NCBI RefSeq assembly: GCF_000237925.1
Contig: NC_031498.1
Location: 24,934,308-24,998,307, forward strand
DNA length: 64,000 nt
Direction of reading: 5' to 3'
Source of the DNA: Schistosoma mansoni
Lineage: Eukaryota > Platyhelminthes > Trematoda > Strigeidida > Schistosomatidae
Shown here: positions 13,101 to 26,200 of the stretch, in pieces
How the letters are laid out: each line of letters opens with the position of its first letter
Numbering within the stretch: position 1 is the stretch's first letter
The notes under the pieces: generated by a model
Told to the model about the DNA's origin: nothing
Databases searched by the model: none
What the model saw: only the letters and a program-made list of their open reading frames with translations
Made by a program: the position numbers and the translations under genes

Positions 13101-16100
13101 TTAATTCAGAATTAGCATATTTTCTGTGCCTTATTGTGCCAAACGTTTTTGTATTTCCAATAACAAAATCAAGCTTACGATCTATCTCTTTCGCTTTCTC
13201 ACTTTGGTAAAAATATCCTAACCACAAGAGAGCAGTAAGTAAAATAAGCCTCATAAGAAGGTCGAAAGCATATAACGTTTTGAGCGGAACCATATATAGA
13301 TATTTAGTAGAATATAACTTATTTACCACATATTTCGTTAAATTAATCTCATTTTGCATAAAGGCCAAAACTAGTTAAATGCAGTTATAACATGTGGTAG
13401 TTTATTTTGCGTGTATTGATTCGGTATTCCAGCCATCTATTCTAGAGAAACTTATGCAGTTATTCATTCTTTATACTTGGTAAATTTTATTTATTATTTA
13501 TTTGAACACATAAATATTGGTACAAAGGGGCACCAGATATATATGCGCCACACAAATCTTATTTGATTTGTGTGAGGGCTGTGATACTACCCGGGTGCCC
13601 AAACCGAAGCAGGTGGGACTTCCCTGGCAGAGGCTATATACGCGTGGCCATGTGAGAGCATTTCAAGAGGGAGAGCGTACTCTCCCACTCTCGGCCGTAC
13701 CAGGGCATTTGTGGGATTATGTAACTAATATACTTTGTGCCTTATCCGTCTGGTTTATTCTAATAATTGGAATATAGTAGACAAGATTTATGATTCAATA
13801 GGATGATTTCAGTGGAATGGTGTACATTGGACTGAATAGTTTATTTGTGTGTCTCTACTTAAATAACTAATTTTGGTGTCAACTTATTCTCTTCTCATGG
13901 TATTGAGTCGCCTTAAAAAATTGGCATCGAAACCCGGTGGGTAAACATAAATACTCTGACGATAGATGGATGCTTGATCTTCCACTCTCTTATGTTAATG
14001 CAGCTTGTAACGATTCCTAATTATCTCGCCTCGAAGAAATTCAAATCATTCCCCCCTCCAAAAAAACTAGAATACAATAAATACATCGTTGACCTTTAAA
14101 GCATGCGACTTCCAACCAGTTGGCCACAAGTTCAAATCTTATTTAACATTTCTCCAGCCTAGGTATCCTTATCTCATCACTAACCACTATAAGACTAGAC
14201 AAGCATAACGTTGATTATTACTCAGTTATCGATCAATTAGAAATATCCCAGTTGTACAAGTGGTCAACCGCGTTCCAAATAGATTAATCATAACATCCTA
14301 GACTGTGGGTCTGGGCAAATCGTTTTCGAATCCCACTGTGACCATCAGTTCCTTCAAAATTACGGATACCCCAGCACGAAACTTAGTTTTAGGGTTTGCC
14401 GCTAACTACGTCCAACTTCTTAATATTTTAAAAAAAATGCACTTAATGTTGAGTTACTTTGACTAGGGGTCACATTGCAACGTGATTGATCAAATTAGAT
14501 CAACATTAAAGGATTAAACAAACTACATTGATCATTGCCCAATGACCAGTTGATTGTATCATTAATTTTTACGCATAAAGTACATGAATCCGTAGTTAGA
14601 TACTGGCTTACAAATAAACATTTCATCTTAAACTGACATATACATCTTTCAAGTTGTGCGTTATTCTTACTCATTCAAGATTAAGATGGACAAAATACAC
14701 ATAATCCGGCTTGTCTTGAATATTAATAATTAATAAGCATTTGTTTTTTTTCTCTTGTTGTCTAAATTGACTTTTACATTGTTCAATCTAATTTCCTTGT
14801 TTTTCCGTAGCCATTTCAAAACAAATGGTAGAAAATTCTATCTTAATGAAAGGAAACAAATCATGTCCTTCAGATATTGGTTACTGGTTCTCGACTAATC
14901 CTATTGTCAGTGATAATAAAATAATTAATAATAATAATAATAGCGCTGATAAAACCAATAGCTGCCCTTCACTTTATCATGAAATTATGATTAGTCGAAG
15001 TATACAAGGAATTAATCAATTAAAGTACTTAGCTACAATTATTAATTCTTACTGTCCTATTTCATTTGAAATGTTTGATGGAATCAATCCTGATTTTACT
15101 ATGGATAATGATGAACTCCTATGTATTGCTAAAGAATTTCAAAATCTTATTCGGACAATTTCTGGTGTTTTATCCCGTTTCATTAATGAACTTATAGATG
15201 TCTTTTTGTAAGTCCAGTGTTTATGCTATCGTTTTGTGTTTATCGATAAAAACAAAATTCATGGGAACTTGACTCAGTGGTTGTGATTTTCATCTTTCCT
15301 CCACTAAGTTCCAGGTTCGAATTCCCCTCTACGTACTTGAGTTTAGGCAGCCGGTCAGTATCACTTGCCCTCACATTTTGAATGTTGCCCATAGCTTCAA
15401 GTACTTGGTGATTAGGTTAATGAGTCAAAGTAAAAAAAAATAAAAAAAAAATCGTAGAATAAAATTTGAGCACAAAGATAAATGATTTGGGATTATGGTC
15501 ACCTAGTTCTGAAGTAGATTTTACCATTGAACATTAATTCAAAGGTAATAATATTGCGAATATTCTCCATATAAAACTGAAAATTTCTAAATAAAATCTA
15601 TGACATTTCACCTTGGAGTTCTATCGGTTGATTAATGTGGAGACCAAAAACGATAATGTATGTTTATAATTTTCAAAACAATTGTCAACCAACATCAAGA
15701 TCAGAATTTTCAGTACGAATGTCAAGTCAACTTAGTATTGTTTGTTTGAATCTTCCCATCGATTTGTTAGGACTGCAACTGGTCAGTCTCTAATTGGCAT
15801 ATGTGCATACTGTGCGTATTGCCTCGATATACCTTAATTCACAAGCATGGTTAGCAGAGATGAATGTCAAGTCAGTTTCTACTGTATGGGGCGGAGACGT
15901 GGAAACTACGAAAGCCATCATCCAGAAGATACAGGTGTTTATCAACAGTTGTCTAGGCAAAATACTTCGGATCCATTGGCCAGACACTATCAACAACAAC
16001 CTACTGTGGGGGAGAACAAACCAGATTCCAGCGGTGGAAGAAATCAGGAAGAAGCGCTGGAAGTGGATAGGACACACTTTAAGGAAATCACCCAATTGAG

Positions 16101-17191
16101 TCACAAGGCAAGCACTTACATGGAATCCTGAAGGCCAAAAGAAAAGAGGAAGACCAAAGAACACATTACGCCGAGAAATAGAGACAGACATGAGAAGAAT
16201 GAACAAAAATTGGATAGAACTAGAAAGGAAGGCCCAGGACAGAATGGGTTGGAGAATGCTGGTCGTTGGCCTATGCTCGATTGGGAGTAACAGGCGTAAG
16301 TAAGTAATTAAGTAACATTTATAGTTTTACTTACGTGAATGGAGCTAAATATATCGGCCTTACCAGGAGCTTGCTTGTAAAATGCACTCATAAAAATGTA
16401 CACCTTGGCTAGCTAAAACTAAGAGAAGAATCGTTCACATCTTCGTTATTGATCTTCATGTATTTGAAATGATAGGCATTTCTATTCGAGTCTCAGTTTG
16501 AATATCAACACTGGAATGTAAGTAGATTTCGTTCGGATTACATTACTAAAAAATGTTAACAACTAGTAATATCTTGACTTCGCTTGTTGTTTGTTATTCT
16601 TGTTATATATTTTCTCTTCTCTTATTCATAATCTTGTTCAAGTCAAATGGAAGAAGGAAAAAATCCAATTTCATCGTTATCAACAACAACATTGATACAA
16701 AATGAATTAATCGGTGATAGTGCTACAAATGTTACGTGTTCAATTGATCATTCATCTTTTAAACAATCGCAGTATACTTCTTCTAAACGAAAAAGTTCCA
16801 TTTCATCATTTTGCATAATTGTACCTTTAATTGTCGAATGTCTAAACTTAGCCTCTGTATTTGCAGTTTTCATTAAAACTGATACAAATCCATTGAAAAA
16901 CAAGGTTTCCGATCCAGCTGTGAATGCGACAAACTTGTAAGTGCATTTGGTAAAGTACCAATTTATCCATAATGGTTTTCATGAATTATTTACTAATAGT
17001 TTCTTGTTAGTTCTTTATTCATTAAATGAGCGGTGACTCTGTGGTGAAGACGTCCTACTTTCAAACACTAAGTCTCAGGTTTGAATCCCGTCCCACCTAT
17101 TTTGGTTTGGACAACCGGTTAGTATCAATAGCTCTCCTACCATAAGTGTGGCTTCAAATAGAGTACAAGCATCTGTACCTGGTGGTGATTC

Positions 17192-17232
<41 letters not shown>

Positions 17233-20200
17233 TATGGATTGAGATTACATATTTCCATTTTCAATATTGGTTCAACTACTACTATGCTATTGTGTTGTGT
17301 TATGTTACAATAGGACATAGGACTTAATGCTTACTAAATGTTAGGTAGAGGGCACTTAATGACCACAATTAAACGTCTTACGTAATCATACACAGACTTT
17401 CTTGATGAGACCTGACATTAAAATCAGCTAGTAGAATGAGGAATCAAATTCCTTGGTTATGAGAAAGAATTTGACAGTGAGAATATAAGAACCTTGTGGG
17501 ATCTTCTTCGACACTATGGAGTACTTAAGAAGATCTTCATACTTATACGGAACTCTTATGAGGGACTGAAATGCAGAGTTATGCGTGGAGCGCAGTTCAT
17601 AGATGCATTACAAGTGAAGATCGGTGTCAGACAAGGCTGCTTAATGTCACCCTTTCTTTTCCTTCTGGTGGTCGATTGGATTATGAAGACCTCCACCTCT
17701 GACGGGAAGCACGGAATACAATGGACAGCTTGAATGCGGCTACATGTGCACCACACAAATTATTCCATTTGTGTGAGGGTTGGAATACTACCCGAACGCT
17801 TAAACCGAAGCAGGTGGTCTCCTTAGGGAGCCACTTCCCGTACGTTTGACCTAGAGGTCTAATCCACAAGGCGGTGGAGCAACGTCACAAGATGAAGTCC
17901 CATGGTAGCCGGTGACCAACAATAAGTTGGTACGTCATTTGTTCCCACGGGATCCTGAAGCCCATGTGAACCATTGGCTTGGAACCAGGCTCTTCCAAAT
18001 CCCCTAGATGGATCCTCCGTATCCACCAACCCAGTTGAGACTCCTGACATTCGCTTTCCCTTCTCTCAAATTCGTCAACTACTTCCCTGCCACGAGAGGG
18101 CGGTGAGTAGGACTTCCCCGGCAATCACGAGAGAAGTGTGAATCGACCTAAAATAATCAACGAGAAAACTGCAGAAAGTCCATGATTTATGGATTAGTAG
18201 CAGGAATGTGGAAATTTAAGATCACTCCTTAGTTTTTTTGTTGGGTTTTTAAGATGTATTTCTGTATGCACTGTAATCTAAAACCATAAAGTACATTCTA
18301 TATTGTTCTCGTTTTTTATTTTACATATATATACCTTTAGTTCTGAACTGAACACATGTTTTCCTCAACTTTTAAATTGTATTATTCTAACATCGGAAGC
18401 TTGTTTCAGTCAAAATGATGAATCAACTGATATTACAGCGACCACAAAAAATCACTGTGGATCTTCTTTACATACTGGTATAACAAATTTTATCAAGAAT
18501 CGTTCTGTTGTAACCTTAAAACCATTGATCAGTTTTCTTCGTCTATGGAGACAAATGATTGTTCAAAAGCATTGGCCTGGTGGACATTGTTATGACCAGT
18601 GGTGGGACTTAGACGATCAAAAATTTAATTCAATAATATCGAAAGGTAAATACTTTATTTATGGCTTGATACCTTAGTAAAGTGTTTTTCTATCTGTATA
18701 AAAATATTTTTAGTCACATATTCGATTGATATTTTCTAACTCATCATCATGTATTCACTAGTGCCTTACTGTATGAAGTAAGTTTCTTGAGTTGTACTTC
18801 GAATCCGTGATGATTGGAGTTCAACTAACAGCAATTGATAGATAGCCTAAGTCACGAATTGACTGAAGTCAGAAATGTGAACCATTGGATTGGAGATTAA
18901 CGTGATCAAGATGCATGTGTTTATTCCTACGTGAATATTATAATGATCAGTACGTTAAAGAAAGTTGATAGTCTTATTAGCGAATAAACAACAGAATTAA
19001 ATGCTGATGTCCGCCTGTACAAATTGAAGTTCAGAAAGATAAAGGGTATATAGAATGTGAACTTAAAACTTTACAAGTGATATTCAGGTGTTAGAGATAA
19101 TTGAACCAAGTTCTCAGTGGAAAAAAGTATCGAACTGTAATCTCGGTAAAAAAGGATGACAATTCAAATTCCAACTCTATAATAAGCGTAATCAATCAAT
19201 CAATCAATCAGGTCAGTCATTCACTTAATGTAGAACCTTGCATAAATGTGCATCTTCTTTAGAGTTTTCACATCACACATCAACTCAATTAGATGAAATT
19301 AAGATGAGTATCAAGGTAGTGGGAGTTATAGAATCACTGAAAGTATGTAGATTAGGAATAGAGGATATTGTTCAAGATGTAAGAATGGATTGACAGAATA
19401 AAAAGTCTGATACAATAATGAAATCCAGGATCTAGTTTTGGACAAATAATAAATACACCTAGGTTTATTGTGATGGATTCTAATCTATTGACTGTATGTA
19501 GGAGTTTTGCATGTTACAGTCTAGTTTACCAAAATCATCTTAGATAATTAGATACTATCGTTAGGCTTTGAACAACATATGGGTTTATAGCTACCACATA
19601 AAATGTTTACTTGATTATTGATAGGCATGCTGTTAATTAGAACATCGTAATTAGATCAGGTCAGCTCGTCATAACTGTTTGAAAATATAGTATCTCTCAA
19701 GAATTTGATCTTAATCAGCTGGAAAACGAATTTTTAAAAATTGCTATTTCGAATTTTTAAGTTACTCACTCAGGCATTTGAACTCAGCCCTCTGAAAGTC
19801 GACATCTTCCAAGGCCAGTTCTTAAGAAAAAGTGAAAATTTCATTGTATCATTCATTAACTCCAATGGTACCAAAATGTTTGAGTCCTTTCTTCTGAATT
19901 GTTAGGAGAAATGTGTCGAAATTTATGGTAGGGAGAAAATATATTGCTAGTTCCCTTAAACGTTTTGTTGAGGATGTCAAATCCCCAGAACTTACTTGGT
20001 AAATGGCTTAATTTTGTAATTTTATTTTGAGAATTTGAACTTCTTTGTTTTCGCGCCAAAGACGCTCTTTTCACTTTCAAGTCGTATTTCCCACTTGTAA
20101 AATATCTTAAATGCTATTGGTCCGTTATATCTTTGAGTGTGCTATTTTGTAATGCTGTCCAAGGACAAATTATCGCTGTATATATACGTTTGAGTTTTTT

Positions 20201-23200
20201 CCCTTATGACTTGCTTGTACTTGACTGCTTACGGAATATATATTCCCCTACTTCACCTTGGACTTCTTTCTCTAGTTAGCGGGGTCTCGGACGACGGATT
20301 AGATTAGCTTATAGTGTCACTGTGTCATTGTCCTTCGTTCGTTTACCGAGAAAATCGAATTAGCTCAAGCATATCACGTTTATTACAAACATCTTAATGA
20401 AATCTATTTCTCTCCTAGATGTCCGTCAACAATATATTGAAAAATTATTTGGTACATCTATAAAATGTGGTCTACTTTCATTATGCTCATGGGTTTGTCA
20501 AATTTTGAATCAGTTTAATGATTCTACACTTTTGTCAAATTCATTAATTTATAACAATATTGAATTTAATCATTCAGCGGAAATACAAAGAATTAATTTA
20601 TTGAATGAAGTAAGTCTTTTTAGTTTTCTTTTTGTTTATACGAAAAACCATGTTATGTATTCTAAGCAAAGATGGATAGTGACTAGCGGTAGAATCCAGG
20701 ACGCGCGTTTCGTCCTATCTGGGACTCGTCAGCTGCAGTCCTAAACATCAATGTGAAGATTCAAACAAACAATACCGAGTGAATTTAAACTTCACCCCAT
20801 TGCACAAGAAAGTGGCTATCAGGACTCAGTAGCTGAGTGGATAACGCGATGGCGTTTGGAGCGAAAGGTGCTGGGTTCGAGTCCCAGAGTGAACATCAAC
20901 TCTGAGGTGCAGGTACATCCATCTGACAAGTCCCAAATAGGACGAAACGCGCGCCAAACTGGATTCTACTGCTAGCCACTATCCATCTTTGTTTATAATG
21001 CTTGTGAATTAGAGCTATATCGAGGCAATACGCACAGTATGCACATATGCCAATAAGAGACTGACCAGTTGCAGTCCTAAATATCAATAGGAAGATTCAA
21101 ACAAACAATACCATGTGAATTTAATGTTATGCATTGTTTTTCGTTTTTTTCTGGTTATTTTTATTTGTTCTTATTTTATGGATACTTTTACTCTTTATAT
21201 TAGTGCACTAATGATAATTATTCACATAACTGACTGGGTTGAAATGCATTAATTAAGGAATGGATTTCACCAAACAATGCGTTGACTGATCGATCCTACG
21301 GGAAGTCAATTGCTACCTGAACAGTTCAGTGGTAAGAACTTCCACTGTGAAATTGGGTAATGTGAATTCGAATGACACAAGAAGTGTCAATTGCTTCAAG
21401 ATTGCAGATACATCTTAGTGAAGAGTACCAATTAACATAAAACTTAGGTCGAGGGTCTCCTACAGCCTACCTCCAACAACTGTAGTATCAAGATAACAAA
21501 TACGTTTACCATCTTCAAAACTTTACCTTTTGTTTAATCACATAAATATCAGATGATATCAAGCGTATAATTGCAAAGAACCATGAATTACCATCAAAAT
21601 TGCTCTTTATATGCTATATTAGCTAATATAGTATTATAGTCGAGTAATGACTAAGTAATTTATGCTCAATGGTATAACGTAATAAAAAAAAACTATCCAA
21701 TCGAGTTATTCAGAGCATGTAACACTATACATCGAAATATGAAGTAGAGAAATTAGTCCCTCATCTACTAACAGCCTAACTATCAGTTCTCGATATAAGC
21801 ACTTCTTATCCAGTTTCCTTTTCACGTTTTGTGAAGTTCTATTTGACGAGATAACTTTCATGGCATAAATCCATGAAGTCACTGACAAGTGGACTGAGCC
21901 ATGCTGGTAGGTGTAGACTACCTGGTTGGGATTCGCGAGATGATAGCAACCGATGGTTAGAGACCTTGAATGACATGGCTCAAAATCGTTTGCAATGGCG
22001 AGGGTGTATCCACTCTTTGTGTTCTCCCAAATTCTAATCTTCTGAATTATTTGTGTCCTTTTCCTTTTTCTCTTTCCAAATTTATTTCACTGGATTATAC
22101 TCCTTGAATAACATCTTCAAACCTTTATCTTTCACATAATACTTATACTCTTACTACTTCTACCAATATGGGATTTGAATCGACAACTTCATCTCTGTAC
22201 TAATGTGGTATGGCAACTCGAACTGATGTACGTACGTACGAAGTTATACGTTGTAACTGACTGACTGACTGACTGAGATAACTTTCGAAATCCGTTGATT
22301 CAAATATCAACTAATTTAAAATTATTAACATAAAATATCACATTTACTTAATGGAGTCTTACCTGGATGCATCATATTTGTTTGACCATTCATTCATAAA
22401 ATAACACAGGATCTTGTGAGAACGAGCATTCATTCAAGTTATTAATGTATCATATTCACAGACCAAGAGAGAGGATGACAGTTCTTACAAAAGGATGATT
22501 TAATATCCTAACTTCACTATTTGTCAGTCATTTATGATTTATTTTATTTAAACACATAAATATTGGTACAAGAAAGCACCAGATACATATGCACCGCACA
22601 AATCCCATTCGATTTGTGTGAGGGCTGTGATACTTCCCAGGTGCCCAAACTGAAGCAGGTGGTTTTCTTAAGGGGCCACACCCGGAGCCTTTGAACTGAA
22701 AGTCTGATCCACAAGGCAGTGGAGCATCGTGAGGAGATGCAGTCCCATGGTAGACGGTGACCAACGATTGGTTCATACGCCATTTGTTCCCTCAGGATAC
22801 TGGAGCCCATGTGAACCATTGGTTTGGAATCAGGGTTTTGCAACTCCCCTAGGTGGACTTTCCGTATCCACCAACCCGGTTAAAGCGCCAGGCATTCGCT
22901 TTTCGTCCTCTCAATTTTGTAAACAACACCTGTGGCACGAGAAGGCAGTGAGTAGGACTTCCGTGGCAGAGGCTATATATTCGCGTGGCCATGTAAGAGC
23001 ATTTGGAGAGGGAGAGTGGACTCTCCCCACTCTCGGCCGTACCAGGGCATTTGGGGGCAGTCATTTATGACGTTCTGTGTATATTGACCTAATTAATGAA
23101 TACATAACCATCACACTTATAAAGTTGGCTTGATATTCTATGGATTGTATGTTATATCTCTATATTTTTGTTGATTCATTACAATATAGATTTCTTTGTT

Positions 23201-26200
23201 TACTTTACAGTTTTCTGGGATGATTGCTGTGCTTACTCAACGTGAAGATATAATTTGGCCTGATAATTGTTATTGTAAGCGTCAGGTAATTAATTAATTA
23301 ATTATTCACTGTTAAATGTTTTTTTTTTTATAATCATGCCATGCTTTAAAAGATTTCAAATATAGATAGTCGAAGAGTTAAGTTGAAATTGTGGCTATTG
23401 GCGAAATCCAGCACGCACATTTTGTCTTGTATGGGACTATTCAGTCGGATGTACTTGCATACCATCGATGTCCACATTGAGACTCGAACTTAGTATCTTC
23501 GCTCTAAACGCCAATGCATTACTCATTAAATTACTAGATACAGATAATCGATAACTTGTCTAGTGGGCACGGAGCCATATATAAGGGTTTGCATTTTGCC
23601 ACTGATATAATTGGGGTATATTTTATCAGTCTCTGTTGGCATTTGTTCATCTTCCGTAGACTAGACCGATATTGTCTTGAGTTACCAGTTTTTGGTCGAT
23701 TTGGAATTATAACTTGTAATTAAAGCCAATATCACAACAAGCCTTACAGGATGTATTGATTCCAACAGAGATTGATAAAATACCAGTCAATATATCGAAA
23801 AATGAATGATCCAAATCTTTACAGATTAAATTAAAATTCATACCTCGTTGCACAAGTAAGTAGGTATCTGAAATTAGTAGCTAAGGGGATAACACTGGCG
23901 TTTGAAACGAACATTACTGGGCTGGAGTCCTGAGGTGAACATCAACTCTTAAATGTAGGTACATCCAGCTACCGAGTTCTAAAACGTTCCATGACTTTCT
24001 GGTGATTGCCTGCTACCTCATGAACAACTCTACATTGGTTACTAGAGATTGGTCAGTTAATGCTGAATATCTCAACTCCGTAGGAGTTCAACTACGAAAA
24101 TAACGTACGGTCGACTGGTCACTGAGCAGTGAATAATGTTATGGCAGTCCAGTGCTTTATTTCTGATTAAATTTTATCAAGTTACAATGCAAGCAATAGT
24201 CTAATTCATTCGATGGAACCGAGTTACAGGATGTCCAACTGATTATCTCCAACATGACTAATACATCTTGGTAGTATGTGTAAAATAAGATAAAACCTAG
24301 ATACCAGAGCTCTCTATTGTATACATTTAAACCACCTAACATCTTTTCCAGCAGATACAGTCCTTTAACTGAAAACTATCCTTAACCTCAAAATTTAGAA
24401 AATGTATTTTGATTCAATAATTTATCATGAAATCTTGCAAATTTTCACTAAGATTCTACTAAGAAGATGTGTAAGAAAGCACTCGATAATCATTTCCTAA
24501 TCCGTATTTTCCCCCTGACTGTTGTTCTCACTTTTATTCTATTATTTTTATTGTTTCTCAATGTCATATTTTCTGTTGTTACGTGAATAAAGAGTGGTTT
24601 TGTCACAAATGGTTCTGCCTCCAAATGCCCTGGTACGGCCGAGAGTGGGGAGAGTCCACTCTCCCTCTCCAAATGCTCTTACATGGCCACGCGAATATAT
24701 AGCCTCTGCCACGGAAGTCCTACTCACTGCCTTCTCGTGCCACAGGTGTTGTTTACAAAATTGAGAGGACGAAAAGCGAATGCCTGGCGCTTTAACCGGG
24801 TTGGTGGATACGGAAAGTCCACCTAGGGGAGTTGCAAAACCCTGATTCCAAACCAATGGTTCACATGGGCTCCAGTATCCTGAGGGAACAAATGGCGTAT
24901 GAACCAATCGTTGGTCACCGTCTACCATGGGACTGCATCTCCTCACGATGCTCCACTGCCTTGTGGATCAGACTTTCAGTTCGAAGGCTCCGGGTGTGGC
25001 CCCTTAAGAAAACCACCTGCTTCAGTTTGGGCACCTGAGAAGTATCACAGCCCTCACACAAATCGAATGGGATTTGTGCGGTGCATATGTATCTGGTGCT
25101 TTCTTGTACCAATATTTATGTGTTTACATAATAAATCATAATACAATGTCGTATTTTCTGTTGTTACGTGAATAAAGAGTGGTTCTGTCACAATGTCAAC
25201 ATTTTTGGATACATACTCTTGTGCTAAGTTCTTGATTGCTCTCTATTCAATGGCATTGATAACTACTGTTAACGTGTTATGCGTTGATTGCCCCCAAATG
25301 CACTGGTATGGCCGAGGATGGGGCGAGTCCGCTCTCACTCTCAAAATGCTCTCACATGGCCACGCGTATGTAGCCTCTGTCAGGGAAGTCCTACTCACTG
25401 CCTTCTCGTGCCACAGGTGTTGTTTACGAAATTGAGAGGACGAAAAGTGAATGTCCGGTGCTTTAACCGGGTTGATGGACACGGAGAGTCCACCTAGGGG
25501 AGTTGGGAAACCCTGATTCCAAACCAATGGTGCACATAGGCTACCATGAGACTGCATCTCCTTACGTTGCTGCACTGCCTTGTGGTTTAGATCTTTAGGT
25601 CAAAGGCTCGAGGAGTAGCCTCCTAAGAAAACTACCTGCTTCGGTTCGGGCACCCGGACAGTATTTCAGCCCTTACACAAATCGAATGATTTGTGTAGTG
25701 CATATATATTTGGTGTCTCCTTGTACCAATGTTTATTTGTTTGAATAAACAAAGAAATAAATATGTTAATTGTCTGGACTATCTAGTTCACATAAATAGA
25801 ATCCGATTGTTCGTAATTCAAAATTACCGTAAGCTATGACAAGAGAAAACCCAGAACTAGTTCGTCTTCTCTCTACCGTAATCTACTAGCAACTTTTTTC
25901 CTTCAAATAATAATTACTTACTTGGAATCATGTATACATTAAAGTAGTTCTTCATATTTCTGTGTATAAATTCCCCTCTCTTTCTTTCTTTCTTCCTTTC
26001 TTTCTCCTACAGGTTTATTCAACATTAGTTCATATCCATTACAAACCTTATTAACTATTCCTACTAGTTTACTATCATCATCATCAACTTATTATCAATC
26101 TACATTTACATATAATCATATATTATTAATAAAACAAAAGTATTGTTTACTTGCTTTTGGTCAATTAACACGTGCTTTAATTGGTTTACTATGGAGACAT

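Larger units (their letters stand above)
20662..21123 (+). repeat. Sm-alpha-like SINE unit with inverted 5' part
   Basis: A 462-bp insertion in ATRIP intron 10. The flanking duplication is ATGTTATG, then T or C, then ATT (20650-20661 and 21124-21135, one mismatch). From 20737 the plus strand carries CAGTCCTAAACATC, a tRNA-like head (TAGCTGAGTGG at 20830, GGGTTCGAGTCCC at 20873), a hammerhead relic and the 3' body. The CAGTCCTAAA block recurs 334 bp later, the length reported for Sm-alpha units. Positions 20662-20737 are the ribozyme region in the opposite orientation. Confidence 0.85.

Noticed and set aside
14270-14400. Possible tRNA-like SINE with TTCGAATCCCACTGTG
   Set aside because: Only a box B-like motif; the rest could not be aligned with the SINE copies at 15265 or 17025.
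20821-20900. tRNA gene-like sequence
   Set aside because: Boxes A and B are present but it is the promoter head of the Sm-alpha repeat and lacks a cloverleaf; the same applies to the other SINE heads.
24548-24946. Open frame of over 130 codons, with near-identical frames at 22729-23070, 28479-28736 and elsewhere
   Set aside because: It lies in the 520-bp retroposon family and recurs because the repeat recurs. It starts and ends at repeat borders, has no family match, and both strands of the repeat stay open by chance.
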